From assembly GCF_900635445.1 (NCBI RefSeq), contig NZ_LR134117.1, positions 1,488,001-1,552,000 on the forward strand: a stretch of 64,000 nucleotides of DNA. The letters are read 5' to 3'. Source of the DNA: Serratia odorifera (GTDB lineage: Bacteria > Pseudomonadota > Gammaproteobacteria > Enterobacterales > Enterobacteriaceae). A program made the translations under genes and the position numbers. Positions 28,847-37,748 of this stretch are shown here, piece by piece (the stretch's first letter is position 1; the number at the start of each line of letters is the position of its first letter). Below the pieces are notes generated by a model. It saw only the letters and a list, made by a program, of their open reading frames with translations, made no database searches and had not been told where the DNA came from.

Positions 28847-30221
28847 CTAGATAACCCGCGAAAATTGCTGGGTGCGCGCCTGTTTGCGCAGGTAGACATC
28901 AAAGCACATGCAAATGTTGCGGATCAGCAGGCGGCCACGCGGCGTCACGCGAATCCCCAGCGCATCCCTCTCCACCAGCCCGTCACGCTCAAATGGCGCC
29001 AACAGGTGCAGATCTTCCGCAAAGTAATCCGTAAAATCAATCCCATACCGTTGCTCAATCGGCTGATAAGCCAACTGGAAATTGCAGATTAGCGTTTTTG
29101 ATGACATCGCGACGCAGGCAGTCATCTTCGCTCATCGCCAAACCGCGCCACAGCGCGCTACCCTGCTGTTCAACGCTGTCGTAATAGGTCTTCAGCAGTT
29201 TCTGGTTTTGTGCATAGCTGTCACCCAACATGCTGATAGCGGAAACGCCCAACCCCAGCAGATCGCTATCGCCCTGAGTGGTGTAACCCTGGAAATTGCG
29301 GTGCAGCTTGCCTTCGCGCTGCGCCACCGCCAGTTCATCCTCTGGTCGGGCAAAGTGGTCCATGCCGATAAACTGATAACCGGATTGTGTTAACGAGGCG
29401 ATGGTCTGTTGCAGGATATCCAGCTTCTGCTGCGCATCGGGCAAGTCAGCATCCTTGATTTTACGCTGGGCGGCGAACAGATCGGGCAGATGGGCATAGT
29501 TGAACACGCTGAGCCGGTCCGGGTTCAGCTCAGCCACTCGAGCCAAGGTGAAAGCAAAGCTTTCTGGCGTTTGTCTGGGCAGACCATAAATAAGATCAAT
29601 ATTGGTGGAGTTAAAACCCAGCGCCTTGGCGCGCGCTATCAAGGCGAAAATAAAATCTTCATCCTGCTCGCGGTTAACCAGCCGCTGCACGTCCTTGTTG
29701 AAATCCTGTACGCCCATGCTCAGGCGATTGAAGCCTTCGTGGCGTAAATGATCGAGCACGTCCAGCTCAATTTCGCGCGGATCGACCTCGATCGACATTT
29801 CCGCGTCGGGCAGGAAATCAAAATTCTGGCGCAGCATCGCCACCAGCCGGCTGATCTGCGCTTTGTCGAGGTAGGTAGGCGTACCGCCACCCCAATGCAT
29901 CTGGCTGACCTGACGCCCGGCAAACAGTGGCGCCCGTGCGGCGATCTCACGCGCCAGCGCCACCAGATAATCATCCGCCTTGTGGGTCTGCCGCGTCACC
30001 AGCTTGTTGCAGCCGCAGAAATAGCAGAGCTTGTGGCAAAACGGAATATGCACGTACAGCGACAGCGGTCGCTCGGGATAGCGCGCAGCAGCGCGTTGGA
30101 ACGCCGCTTCGTCATAGCTCTGGTTGAATTCCAGCGCAGTGGGGTATGAGGTGTAACGTGGCCCTGAGTAATTGTACTTTTGGATCAGGGCCAAATCCCA
30201 GACAATCGCCTGTTCTGACAT
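28847..30221 (-). CDS. hemN: Oxygen-independent coproporphyrinogen III dehydrogenase HemN, frame broken once as read
   Basis: Radical-SAM enzyme that converts coproporphyrinogen III to protoporphyrinogen IX in haem synthesis without oxygen. The N-terminal part holds the 4Fe-4S/SAM motif CHKLCYFCGC near residue 62 and the SAM-binding GGGTPTYLDKAQ near 111. The frame breaks at a five-base T run on the plus strand (29095-29099); removing one base joins DVIK to TLICNFQLAYQP. The repaired length of 457 equals E. coli HemN. Both halves are highly conserved, so loss of function is doubtful. It overlaps a small upstream ORF by 37 bases and converges on glnG. Confidence 0.92.
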
Positions 30222-30400
30222 TGCTTACTCCTTTTCCGTACTCGTTTCTGCCGGGGCCGGGAAAGGGGCATTGCTCTACGCTGTCTGGCCACGGAAGCGC
30301 TGCGCAAGCGCGCTTTGCGCCGCGACAGCCGCCATAGTTTACCGAATAACCACAGCAGATAACATGTTAACAGTAAGGTTATTGCCAGAATCGGCCACAT
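30185..30400 (-). CDS. Possible small basic membrane protein between yihI and hemN
   Basis: A 71-residue ORF that I do not recognise. Residues about 3-20 are a hydrophobic helix (WPILAITLLLTCYLLWLF) and the rest is very basic (Arg/Lys/Gln-rich), fitting a single-pass protein with a cytoplasmic tail. Its ATG is six bases after the yihI stop and its end overlaps hemN by 37 bases, which suggests translational coupling within one transcript. No clear Shine-Dalgarno is seen. Vibrio-type genomes carry a longer single-pass protein (DUF2489) in this slot, so this might be a reduced relative; that is only an inference. A chance ORF is possible. Confidence 0.4.
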   Translation of the reverse strand: MWPILAITLLLTCYLLWLFGKLWRLSRRKARLRSASVARQRRAMPLSRPRQKRVRKRSKQCQNRRLSGIWP

Positions 30401-30406
30401 GACGCG

Positions 30407-30946
30407 TTAAAATACGTCTTTCGGGTTACCGCTCTTGAGCAACTTCAGGATATCTTCCTGCTTTTCTTCTTCTTCGTCGTCATCGTCATCGCCCAGCTCA
30501 ATGCCTAGCTGTTCCATCAACGCATCGATACGATCCAGCGTTTGGTCGACGTAAGCCTGATCTTCAGCGCTCAGCGTTTCACCATCGTCGATACGATCCA
30601 GCAACGCATCCAGACGTTCGTCGTTTTCCAGCTTCGCCAGTTCTTCTTCCGGCGTCAGGCGCGGCTTGGCGACGGCTTTTGGCTTGATCTGCGGCTTGGC
30701 CTTCACCTTGCCTTCCACCAGCAATGGTACCGGCGTTTTGCTACCGATACGTGGGTCTTTCGCCTCGCCTGACGCTGAGTGTTTCTGTTTGCCGCTCTCT
30801 ACCTGAGTACGAGAACCGGAGGCCAGGCCACGGCGCTTTTTCAAACGCTTGCGCTCGCGGGCTTCCTGATCGAGTTCCACACGACTTTTCTTTTTGGTTT
30901 TTGGCGTCGCCGCTTTACCGCGGGGCGCTTTTGAAGGCTGGTTCAT
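30407..30946 (-). CDS. yihI: Der GTPase-activating protein YihI
   Basis: Soluble modulator of 50S assembly: YihI stimulates GTP hydrolysis by the essential GTPase Der. Its 179 residues (E. coli 169) comprise a basic, disordered N-terminus (KTKKKSRVELDQEARERKR), a central Lys/Pro-rich linker, and an acidic C-terminus with helices (LDALLDRIDDGETLSAEDQ and DDDDDEEEE). Upstream on the same strand lies csrC, and downstream hemN, the E. coli order. Confidence 0.92.
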   Translation of the reverse strand: MNQPSKAPRGKAATPKTKKKSRVELDQEARERKRLKKRRGLASGSRTQVESGKQKHSASGEAKDPRIGSKTPVPLLVEGKVKAKPQIKPKAVAKPRLTPEEELAKLENDERLDALLDRIDDGETLSAEDQAYVDQTLDRIDALMEQLGIELGDDDDDEEEEKQEDILKLLKSGNPKDVF

Positions 30947-31027
30947 AGCGTTATGCTCTTGAGTATTAGATTCTTCAGTATAGAGGAGCTATACGATTGG
31001 GCGGAATCTAGCAGAAAGCAGACAAAT

Positions 31028-31405
31028 AAAAAAGGCGACAGGTTAAACCTGCCGCCTTTTTCAGTCCTTCGTTTGAAGGATATGGCTGCTACGCGCTCCA
31101 TGCGCACATTCAACATCCCAGTTTTTCCATCTGCTATAAATGCAATCCCTGCCACTACGTCCTTCATCCTGAAAGAAAAATCATCCTTGGGCGCAATCCA
31201 TTCGCTACCACTCATCCTGAGTGCGCTTCCCGCCAGCATCCAATTGCAAATACTTCACCATCCGTGTGCTGCCAACCCTTCCGCGGTTAACAGGCCAATT
31301 CCATCTGAAAACATCCTGGCACTCATTGCACATCCGGTGCGTTCCCTGAGATTTATCGTTCTTCCCGAACGTTCCTGATCCTTCGCGTCCTGCGATGAAG
31401 CTACT
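31028..31405 (-). ncRNA. csrC: CsrC sRNA, antagonist of CsrA
   Basis: Minus-strand RNA between yihI and engB, the csrC position. Read 5' to 3' it contains some twenty GGA motifs, many as CAGGATG, AAGGATG or ATGGA, the sites that titrate the translational regulator CsrA. It ends in a Rho-independent terminator whose stem (AAGGCGGCAGG/CCTGTCGCCTT, plus coordinates 31028-31061) closely resembles that of E. coli csrC. The 5' end is not defined by the sequence; GGA motifs begin near 31400, and a TAATAT-like -10 lies near 31450. ORFs spanning this interval on both strands are not credible. Expression in relatives needs BarA/UvrY. Confidence 0.85.
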
Positions 31406-31642
31406 TTACGCGTATTCAACTCTCGCTCAAGGTACTTACTGACGCCAGGTGGTAATATTATGCAGTTCGAAGAATTAACACATTGTTTTAACTAAAAAGA
31501 ACAATAAGCACTTTCGAATAAAGCGACATATCCCCATGTTCGAATGGTCAATGTCTTACACCAAGCCGCCGGGCAAAGGGCAAAAAACCGCACGCCAAGC
31601 GGTTAAAAATCAGAAAGCGGCCCATTTTCGCGCTGATGCAGT

Positions 31643-31648
31643 TATAAT
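31643..31648 (+). promoter_or_regulatory. Likely -10 element of engB
   Basis: A perfect TATAAT lies 40 bases upstream of the engB start. A -35 near 31620-31626 is poor, so the exact promoter is tentative. Confidence 0.5.
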
Positions 31649-31687
31649 CGCCCCCAGAAAGCCATGCTCATTCGGAGACGAAAAATT

Positions 31688-32338
31688 TTGACCAGCAAGA
31701 ATTACAATTATCATATGACCCATTTCGTCACCAGCGCGCCCGATATCCGCCATTTGCCGGCAGATGCGGGTATTGAGGTGGCGTTTGCCGGCCGCTCCAA
31801 TGCCGGTAAATCTAGTGCACTGAATACGCTAACCAATCAGAAAAGCCTGGCGCGTACCAGTAAAACACCGGGTCGCACCCAGCTGATTAACCTGTTCGAA
31901 GTGGAAGACGGCATTCGCCTGGTCGACCTGCCGGGTTACGGCTACGCCGAAGTTCCTGAAGAAATGAAACGCAAGTGGCAACGCGCCCTGGGCGAATATT
32001 TGCAAATGCGCAACTGCCTGAAGGGATTGGTGGTGTTGATGGACATCCGCCATCCGCTGAAAGATCTCGATCAGCAAATGATCCAATGGGCGGTCGATGT
32101 GGGCACGCCGGTATTGGTGTTGCTGACCAAGGCCGACAAACTGGCGTCAGGTGCGCGCAAGGCTCAGGTTAATATGGTGCGCGAGGCAGTATTGGCATTT
32201 ATGGGTGACATTCAGGTTGAACCGTTCTCTTCACCGAAGAAAATCGGCGTCGACAAGCTGAGCCAAAAGCTGAATACCTGGTTCAATGAAATCCCACCGG
32301 AAGTGCTGCCAGAAGAAGATGACATCGGCGGTGAATAA
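31688..32338 (+). CDS. engB: Essential ribosome-biogenesis GTPase EngB (YihA)
   Basis: Small GTPase needed for 50S maturation and cell division. The start was set at TTG 31688, which follows GGAGACG at good spacing and gives MTSKNYNYHMTHFV, matching the N-terminus of E. coli EngB; an ATG 24 bases upstream lacks a ribosome-binding site. The 216 residues show G1 GRSNAGKSS, G2 TPGRTQ, G3 DLPGYGYA and G4 TKADK. Divergent from csrC, convergent with spf/polA. Confidence 0.95.
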   Translation: MTSKNYNYHMTHFVTSAPDIRHLPADAGIEVAFAGRSNAGKSSALNTLTNQKSLARTSKTPGRTQLINLFEVEDGIRLVDLPGYGYAEVPEEMKRKWQRALGEYLQMRNCLKGLVVLMDIRHPLKDLDQQMIQWAVDVGTPVLVLLTKADKLASGARKAQVNMVREAVLAFMGDIQVEPFSSPKKIGVDKLSQKLNTWFNEIPPEVLPEEDDIGGE

Positions 32339-32363
32339 CGCCCGCGCAGCATGCCGTCGGTCA

Positions 32364-32389
32364 GGGTCCATGCAAATGGGCCCTTTTTT
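32364..32389 (+). terminator. Terminator after engB
   Basis: GGGTCCAT-GCAA-ATGGGCCC (one G-T wobble) followed by six T, 26 bases after the engB stop. Confidence 0.8.
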
Positions 32390-32563
32390 CTGTCTGTTGC
32401 CTGGCGTTTTGTTATCTAATTACAGTTTTGACAAGAAACCATCATAAACACTTATGGCCAAGTCATGCCCGAGCGAGCGAATATGTGAATGTATCAAGGA
32501 AATAACGTGCTGGCACCGCTGACGAGGTGATAGGAAAAACTGATGTTTTGTTTTTGTTTTTAC

Positions 32564-32672
32564 AATAAAAAACGCCCCAGTCAATACTGACTGGGGCGGC
32601 TAATATTCAGCCAAATCCGATTACGTGAAGTAAAAGGTCTGAAAGATAGAACATCTTACCTCTGTACCCTAC
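32564..32672 (-). ncRNA. spf: Spot 42 sRNA
   Basis: Hfq-dependent sRNA repressing secondary carbon and redox genes when glucose is present. The minus strand from 32672 starts GTAGGGTACAGAGGTAAGAT and stays nearly identical to E. coli Spot 42, with the unpaired regions intact. It ends in GCCCCAGTCA/TGACTGGGGC plus a T run. The 109-base length equals the E. coli RNA. It lies downstream of polA on the same strand, its usual place, and uses its own promoter between 32673 and about 32760, which in E. coli is repressed by CRP. Confidence 0.97.
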
Positions 32673-32859
32673 ATCTGTAACTCTACATCATTTTTTCGCA
32701 GGGCAAAAGAATTTTTTGTTGTTTACTTACACAGTTTGCACCGCTATTAGCGTAATATTGCGGAAACAATCACCGCTTGATGTAGCTAAATTACGAAAAA
32801 AGCTTGGTTTTTCGCCTGTTACCGTTAACAGCGAGCAGCAAAGGCTGAAGCGGCGCCGA

Positions 32860-35661
32860 TCAATGCGCCTCATCCCAGTTCTTACCCACACCGATATCCA
32901 CCTTCAACGGTACCGCCAACTCCATGCTCCCTTCCATCAAGCTACGGATACGCAGGCAGGCGTCGTCCATCGCCGACTCATGCACCTCAAACACCAATTC
33001 ATCGTGAACCTGCATGATCATGCGCACCAGCGGCTGTTGTTGGCCTTGTAACCAGGCATCGACGGCAATCATTGCCCGCTTGATAATATCCGCCGCCGTG
33101 CCCTGCATCGGCGCATTAATTGCCGCACGCTCTGCCGCCTTGCGACGCATACCATTACTGGAGCGAACGTCTGGCAGATACAGACGACGCCCATCCAGGG
33201 TGCTGACATACCCCTGCTCCGACGCCTGCTGGCGAGTACGTTCCATATATTCCAGCACGCCCGGATAACGTTCAAAATACAGATCCATATAACGCTGTGC
33301 TTCACCACGCGGGATCCCCAACTGACGAGCCAGACCAAAGGCGCTCATGCCGTAAATCAGGCCGAAGTTGATCGCCTTGGCACTGCGACGCTGTTCGTTG
33401 GTGACTTTGTCCAGCGGCAGGCCAAAGACTTCGCCAGCGGTGGCGCGGTGAATGTCTTTGCCGGCGGCAAACGCGTTAAGCAGGCCCCGATCTTGCGACA
33501 GGTGTGCCATGATACGTAATTCAATCTGCGAGTAGTCGGCCGCCACAATACGGTAACCAGCCGGCGCGATAAACGCCTGACGAATACGCCGCCCTTCATC
33601 ATTGCGAACCGGAATGTTTTGCAGGTTAGGATCGCTGGAAGACAAGCGACCGGTCGCCGTGACCGCCTGATGATAAGAGGTATGCACACGCCCGCTGACC
33701 GGATTGATCATCAGCGGCAGCTTGTCGGTGTAGGTGGTTTTCAGCTTCGCCAAGCCGCGATATTCAAGGATCACTTTTGGCAATGGATAGTCCAGTGCCA
33801 GCTCCGCCAACACTTCTTCGTTGGTCGACGGAGCGCCGCCCGGCGTCTTCTTCAATACCGGCAGCTTTTGTTTTTCATACAGAATTGCCTGCAACTGCTT
33901 GGTGGACGCCAGATTGAACGGCTCTTCGGCCAGCTCATGCGCCTGAATTTCCAGTTCGCCAAGCCGTTTGCTCAGCTCTTTGGAGTGCGCCGCCAGAATA
34001 TGCTGATCGATCAACACCCCGGTGCGCTCAATGTGCGACAGCACGGGCAGCAGTGGCATTTCGATCTCGTTGAACACCTTCAACTGCCCAGTGCTTTCCT
34101 TTAGCTTCGGCCACATCGCCAGGTGTAACTGTAGCGTCACGTCGGCGTCTTCCGCCGCATAAGGTGCGGCCTGCTCCAAGGCAATCTGGTTGAACGTCAG
34201 CTGGTTTTTCCCTTTGCCGGCGATTTCTTCAAAGGTGATGGTTTTATGATCGAGATAGCGATCGGACAGGCTATCCATATCATGGCGGCCGCTGACGCTG
34301 TCGAGCACATACGATTCCAGCATGGTGTCATAGGCAATGCCGCGCAGGTCAATGTCGTAACGCGCCAGCAGGCTTTTATCAAACTTAAGGTTCTGGCCCA
34401 CCTTCAGGGCTTTTTCGTCTTCCAGCAGCGGTTTCAGCGTTTCCAGCACGTATGCGCGATCCAGCTGTACCGGCGCATCCAGGTAGTCATGCGCGACCGG
34501 CAAATAGGCGGCAACCCCAGGTTCGATGGCAAAAGACAGGCCGATCAGATTGGCGGTTAGCGTATCCAGCCCGTCGGTTTCGGTGTCAAAGGCAAAAACA
34601 TCGGCCTTTTTCAGACGTTCAAGCCACTCGACAAAGGTGCTTTCTTCCAGAATGGTGACATACCCCTCCTGCGACAGTTTGGCTTCCGCCACCGCTTTGG
34701 GGGTTTCAGCCGTCACGCTGGACGGTTTTGGCCCATTGGCCACTTTGGCACCGTTACCCTTTTTGTTCTGCAACCAAGTGCCGGCTTCGACGTCTGCCAG
34801 CCAGCGCTTGAATTCATAATGCTTGAACAGCTGTTGCAGTTGATCGGCATCTTGTTCGGCAACGGTAAGATCGGCGCAGGTGATCTCCAGTTCGACGTCG
34901 GTTTTAATGGTGGCCAGCTGATAAGACAGGTACGCCACCTCTTTATTCTGTTCCAGCTTGGCCGCCATGGTCTTGGCGCCGCGGAAACTCAGAGCCGCAA
35001 TGCCGTCAAGATTGCCATACAGAGTATCCAGGCCACCCAAGCCTTGCAGCAACGCCTGTGCGGTCTTCTCACCGACACCAGGCACGCCCGGAATGTTATC
35101 TGAAGAATCGCCCATCAGCGCCAGAAAATCGATGATAAGCTCCGGCGGCACGCCGTACTTGTCACACACTTCCTGTGGACCGAGGATGGTGTTGTTCATG
35201 GTATTTATCAGGGTGATATTCGGCGTTACCAACTGCGCCATGTCTTTATCACCGGTGCTGATCAATACCGCATGACCGGCCTTTTCCGCCTCTTGCGCCA
35301 GCGTGCCGATAACGTCATCGGCCTCAACGCCCGGCGTAACCAGCAGCGGCAGCCCCATCGCCTTCACCATGCGATGCAGCGGCTCGATCTGCGCACGCAA
35401 ATCGTCGGGCATCGGAGGCCGGTGGGACTTATATTCTGCAAACAGTTCATCACGGAAGGTTTTGCCTTTGGCGTCAAAAACCACCGCCACATGGCTCGGC
35501 TGGTACTGCAACAGCAGGCTGCGCAACATGTTCAGCACACCGTACATCGCCCCGGTAGGTTCACCTGCCGAGTTGGTCAGCGGCGGGAAGGCGTGATAGG
35601 CGCGATAGAGGTAAGAGGAACCGTCTACCAGGATCAATGGGTTTTCTGCAATCTGGGCCAT
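32860..35661 (-). CDS. polA: DNA polymerase I
   Basis: Replication/repair polymerase that removes RNA primers and fills gaps. In its 933 residues (E. coli 928): 5' nuclease domain about 1-320 (LVDGSSYLYRAYHAF, helix-hairpin-helix GVPGVGEKTAQALL), 3'-5' exonuclease about 325-520 (VFAFDTETDGL with the DxE pair), and polymerase domain to the end, with motif A (ADYSQIELRIMAH), motif B (RRSAKAINFGLIYG) and motif C (QVHDELVFEV). The frame is intact throughout. Upstream lies a DnaA box; downstream is spf. Confidence 0.98.
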   Translation of the reverse strand: MAQIAENPLILVDGSSYLYRAYHAFPPLTNSAGEPTGAMYGVLNMLRSLLLQYQPSHVAVVFDAKGKTFRDELFAEYKSHRPPMPDDLRAQIEPLHRMVKAMGLPLLVTPGVEADDVIGTLAQEAEKAGHAVLISTGDKDMAQLVTPNITLINTMNNTILGPQEVCDKYGVPPELIIDFLALMGDSSDNIPGVPGVGEKTAQALLQGLGGLDTLYGNLDGIAALSFRGAKTMAAKLEQNKEVAYLSYQLATIKTDVELEITCADLTVAEQDADQLQQLFKHYEFKRWLADVEAGTWLQNKKGNGAKVANGPKPSSVTAETPKAVAEAKLSQEGYVTILEESTFVEWLERLKKADVFAFDTETDGLDTLTANLIGLSFAIEPGVAAYLPVAHDYLDAPVQLDRAYVLETLKPLLEDEKALKVGQNLKFDKSLLARYDIDLRGIAYDTMLESYVLDSVSGRHDMDSLSDRYLDHKTITFEEIAGKGKNQLTFNQIALEQAAPYAAEDADVTLQLHLAMWPKLKESTGQLKVFNEIEMPLLPVLSHIERTGVLIDQHILAAHSKELSKRLGELEIQAHELAEEPFNLASTKQLQAILYEKQKLPVLKKTPGGAPSTNEEVLAELALDYPLPKVILEYRGLAKLKTTYTDKLPLMINPVSGRVHTSYHQAVTATGRLSSSDPNLQNIPVRNDEGRRIRQAFIAPAGYRIVAADYSQIELRIMAHLSQDRGLLNAFAAGKDIHRATAGEVFGLPLDKVTNEQRRSAKAINFGLIYGMSAFGLARQLGIPRGEAQRYMDLYFERYPGVLEYMERTRQQASEQGYVSTLDGRRLYLPDVRSSNGMRRKAAERAAINAPMQGTAADIIKRAMIAVDAWLQGQQQPLVRMIMQVHDELVFEVHESAMDDACLRIRSLMEGSMELAVPLKVDIGVGKNWDEAH

Positions 35662-36158
35662 AGCGTTTCTTTTTTCGTGAGAAGACTACGCTAAGGATGC
35701 CATAGCTGGCCGTCAGAGACGAACCTTAGCGTGCATTACGGCTAAAAATGATCGGATTTTGCTAAGCGATCCGCACGATCCTGCCTGTGGATAACTTTGT
35801 GTATAGAAAAAAGAATGGATTATAAAATAGAAGGCAGGCCGTTAAATGAAGATAAAATCCCCAGACAAATCATTGCACTAGAATTTATCCTAATGGCTAA
35901 GCGTATTAATTGGCGTTTTTTGATTTTGTGGATATTACTGGCGCGCAATTTTAATCGCACAATAAATCAAATTTGGCGCCTCAATTACCATAGCACAAGA
36001 TAAGAGAGTTGCACGAAATCCCACCAAATAATCCGTGGTGCCGAGAAAAAAACAGCTACTTTTTGGTAACGCTTTCTCTAGGTGGTTTCTGGTAAAATCT
36101 GTCTTCGCGCCTACCCCGGCATACCTAATCCTGTTTTTTCAAGCACCAGCCTATAACC
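35662..36158. other. polA-yihG divergent intergenic region
   Basis: About 500 bases without a credible gene. It contains the polA leader, a consensus DnaA box and an AT-rich stretch (35800-36010). The short ORF at 35797 has no family resemblance or ribosome-binding site and is discounted. The yihG promoter probably lies near 36080-36095 (GGTAAAATC). Confidence 0.5.
35786..35794 (-). promoter_or_regulatory. DnaA box upstream of polA
   Basis: TTATCCACA on the minus strand, identical to the strongest DnaA box consensus, about 125 bases upstream of the polA start. DnaA-dependent regulation of polA has been reported in E. coli. Confidence 0.7.
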
Positions 36159-37055
36159 ATGCCAAAAGTGTTAGCCCCTGTTGTTTTCATCATTTCTACG
36201 CTATTGACCATACTGCTGACGGTATTATGCTCAATCCCTATCGCTGCGGCCGGTATCGTCAAGCTGCTGGTGCCCATTCCTGTTATATGGCGACGTATTT
36301 CCGCCTTTGCCGATGCCATGATGTGGTGCTGGTGCCAGGGATTGGCGGTGCTATTACGCCTTAACCGGCAATTAGAATGGGATATTGAAGGACTTGCCGG
36401 GCTGGAGCGTAAAAATTGGTACCTGCTGATCAGTAATCATGAAAGCTGGTCGGATATTGTGGTGCTGTGCGTATTGTTCCGTAACCGTATTCCCATGAAC
36501 AAGTATTTTCTGAAACAACAGCTCGCCTGGGTCCCTTTTGTCGGCCTGGCTTGCTGGGCGCTCGACATGCCGTTCATGAAACGCTATTCGCGTGCCTATT
36601 TGCTTAAGCATCCGGAAAAACGCGGCAAGGATATTGAAACCACCCGCCGTTCCTGTGAGAAGTTTCGCCAGCGCCCCACGACCATCGTCAATTTCGTTGA
36701 AGGCTCACGCTTCACCGAAAGCAAAAAGATAAAAACCCATTCGCCCTATCGCAATTTACTGGCACCAAAGGCCGCGGGTATTGCTTTTACACTCAGTGCA
36801 TTAGGTAACCAATTTGACCGTGTATTGAATGTTACGCTGCATTATCCCGATAATAACCAACGGCCATTCCTGGATATGTTGTGCGGGCGGTTAAAACGCG
36901 TGGTGGTACGTATCGATATGCTGCCTATCGATGAAACACTGCACGGCGATTACTTTAACGACAAGCATTTCAAACGGCAGTTTCAACTATGGCTGAATGC
37001 GCTGTGGCAGGAAAAAGATCGCTTGCTGGATAAAATCAAACGACAATACCAATAA
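36159..37055 (+). CDS. yihG: 1-acyl-glycerol-3-phosphate acyltransferase family protein YihG
   Basis: Inner-membrane acyltransferase of the PlsC superfamily, acting in phospholipid synthesis; E. coli YihG has been assigned lysophosphatidate acyltransferase activity. Two N-terminal hydrophobic segments (about 5-60) are followed by the catalytic NHESWSD (NHxxxxD) near residue 90 and FVEGSRFT, the glycerol-phosphate-binding block, near 175. The 298 residues are close to the E. coli length of about 310. Convergent with dsbA across a shared terminator. Confidence 0.9.
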   Translation: MPKVLAPVVFIISTLLTILLTVLCSIPIAAAGIVKLLVPIPVIWRRISAFADAMMWCWCQGLAVLLRLNRQLEWDIEGLAGLERKNWYLLISNHESWSDIVVLCVLFRNRIPMNKYFLKQQLAWVPFVGLACWALDMPFMKRYSRAYLLKHPEKRGKDIETTRRSCEKFRQRPTTIVNFVEGSRFTESKKIKTHSPYRNLLAPKAAGIAFTLSALGNQFDRVLNVTLHYPDNNQRPFLDMLCGRLKRVVVRIDMLPIDETLHGDYFNDKHFKRQFQLWLNALWQEKDRLLDKIKRQYQ

Positions 37056-37081
37056 AAAACGCCGGTTATCCCGGCGTTTTT
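37054..37081. terminator. Bidirectional terminator between yihG and dsbA
   Basis: ACGCCGG and CCGGCGT arms flanked by A6 on one side and T5 on the other, so it can end transcription of both convergent genes. Confidence 0.9.
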
Positions 37082-37095
37082 ATCTGCAATGGTAC

Positions 37096-37719
37096 TTACT
37101 TTTGCTGGCTGAGGAATTTAACCACGTCAGCAAATTGTTTCACGTACGCGTCCATTGAGCTGGTGTCCAGGCCGTCGTTTTTCACCATGTATTTGCCATT
37201 AACAAATACCGCTGGCACACCGCGCAGCTGAAGATCTTCTGCCGCCTTTTCCTGCTGAACAACCAGCGATTTAACCACGAAGCTGTTCAACGCAGCATCG
37301 TAATCTTCCGCTTTCACCCCGGCCTTAATAAAGACGTTGCGAATGTCATCCGGCGTTTGAACGGTTTGAGTTTTCTGTACCGCTTCAAACATTGGCTGCG
37401 TGATTTTATCTTCCACGCCCAGCGCCATGGCGACAGCCCATGCCTGCGTCAGTTGCTTGCCCATCGGACCCAGGAATTCAACGTGGTATTTGGTCATTTT
37501 GGTTCCGACCGGCAACGCTTTTTTCACCGCGTCAGAAACGTGATAAACCTCTTCGAACTGATAGCAATGCGGGCAGTAGAAGGAGAAGAACTCCAGCACC
37601 TGCGGTTCGCCGGTCACCGGTTTGTCTAACGTAACATATTGGGATCCATCGCTATACTGTGCAGCTGAGGCACCGAATGCCATCATCATGCCAACAAGTG
37701 CCAACCATACTTTCTTCAT
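37096..37719 (-). CDS. dsbA: Periplasmic thiol:disulfide oxidoreductase DsbA
   Basis: Introduces disulfides into secreted proteins and is reoxidised by DsbB. Its 207 residues carry a signal peptide (about 1-19, ending FGASA-A), the thioredoxin-type active site CPHC in FYCPHCYQFE near residue 50, and the cis-Pro loop GVPAVFVNGKY. Thirty bases downstream of srkA on the same strand; in E. coli the pair is co-transcribed and induced by the Cpx envelope response. Confidence 0.97.
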   Translation of the reverse strand: MKKVWLALVGMMMAFGASAAQYSDGSQYVTLDKPVTGEPQVLEFFSFYCPHCYQFEEVYHVSDAVKKALPVGTKMTKYHVEFLGPMGKQLTQAWAVAMALGVEDKITQPMFEAVQKTQTVQTPDDIRNVFIKAGVKAEDYDAALNSFVVKSLVVQQEKAAEDLQLRGVPAVFVNGKYMVKNDGLDTSSMDAYVKQFADVVKFLSQQK

Positions 37720-37748
37720 AAGAATAAACTCTCCGTTGTGTTAAAGCT

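Noticed and set aside
30943..31378. ORFs of 98 and 141 codons on opposite strands between yihI and engB
   Set aside because: They lie within csrC; GGA-motif density and the csrC-type terminator explain the sequence.
35797..36003. A 68-codon ORF in the polA-yihG gap
   Set aside because: AT-rich, no ribosome-binding site, no similarity recognised.
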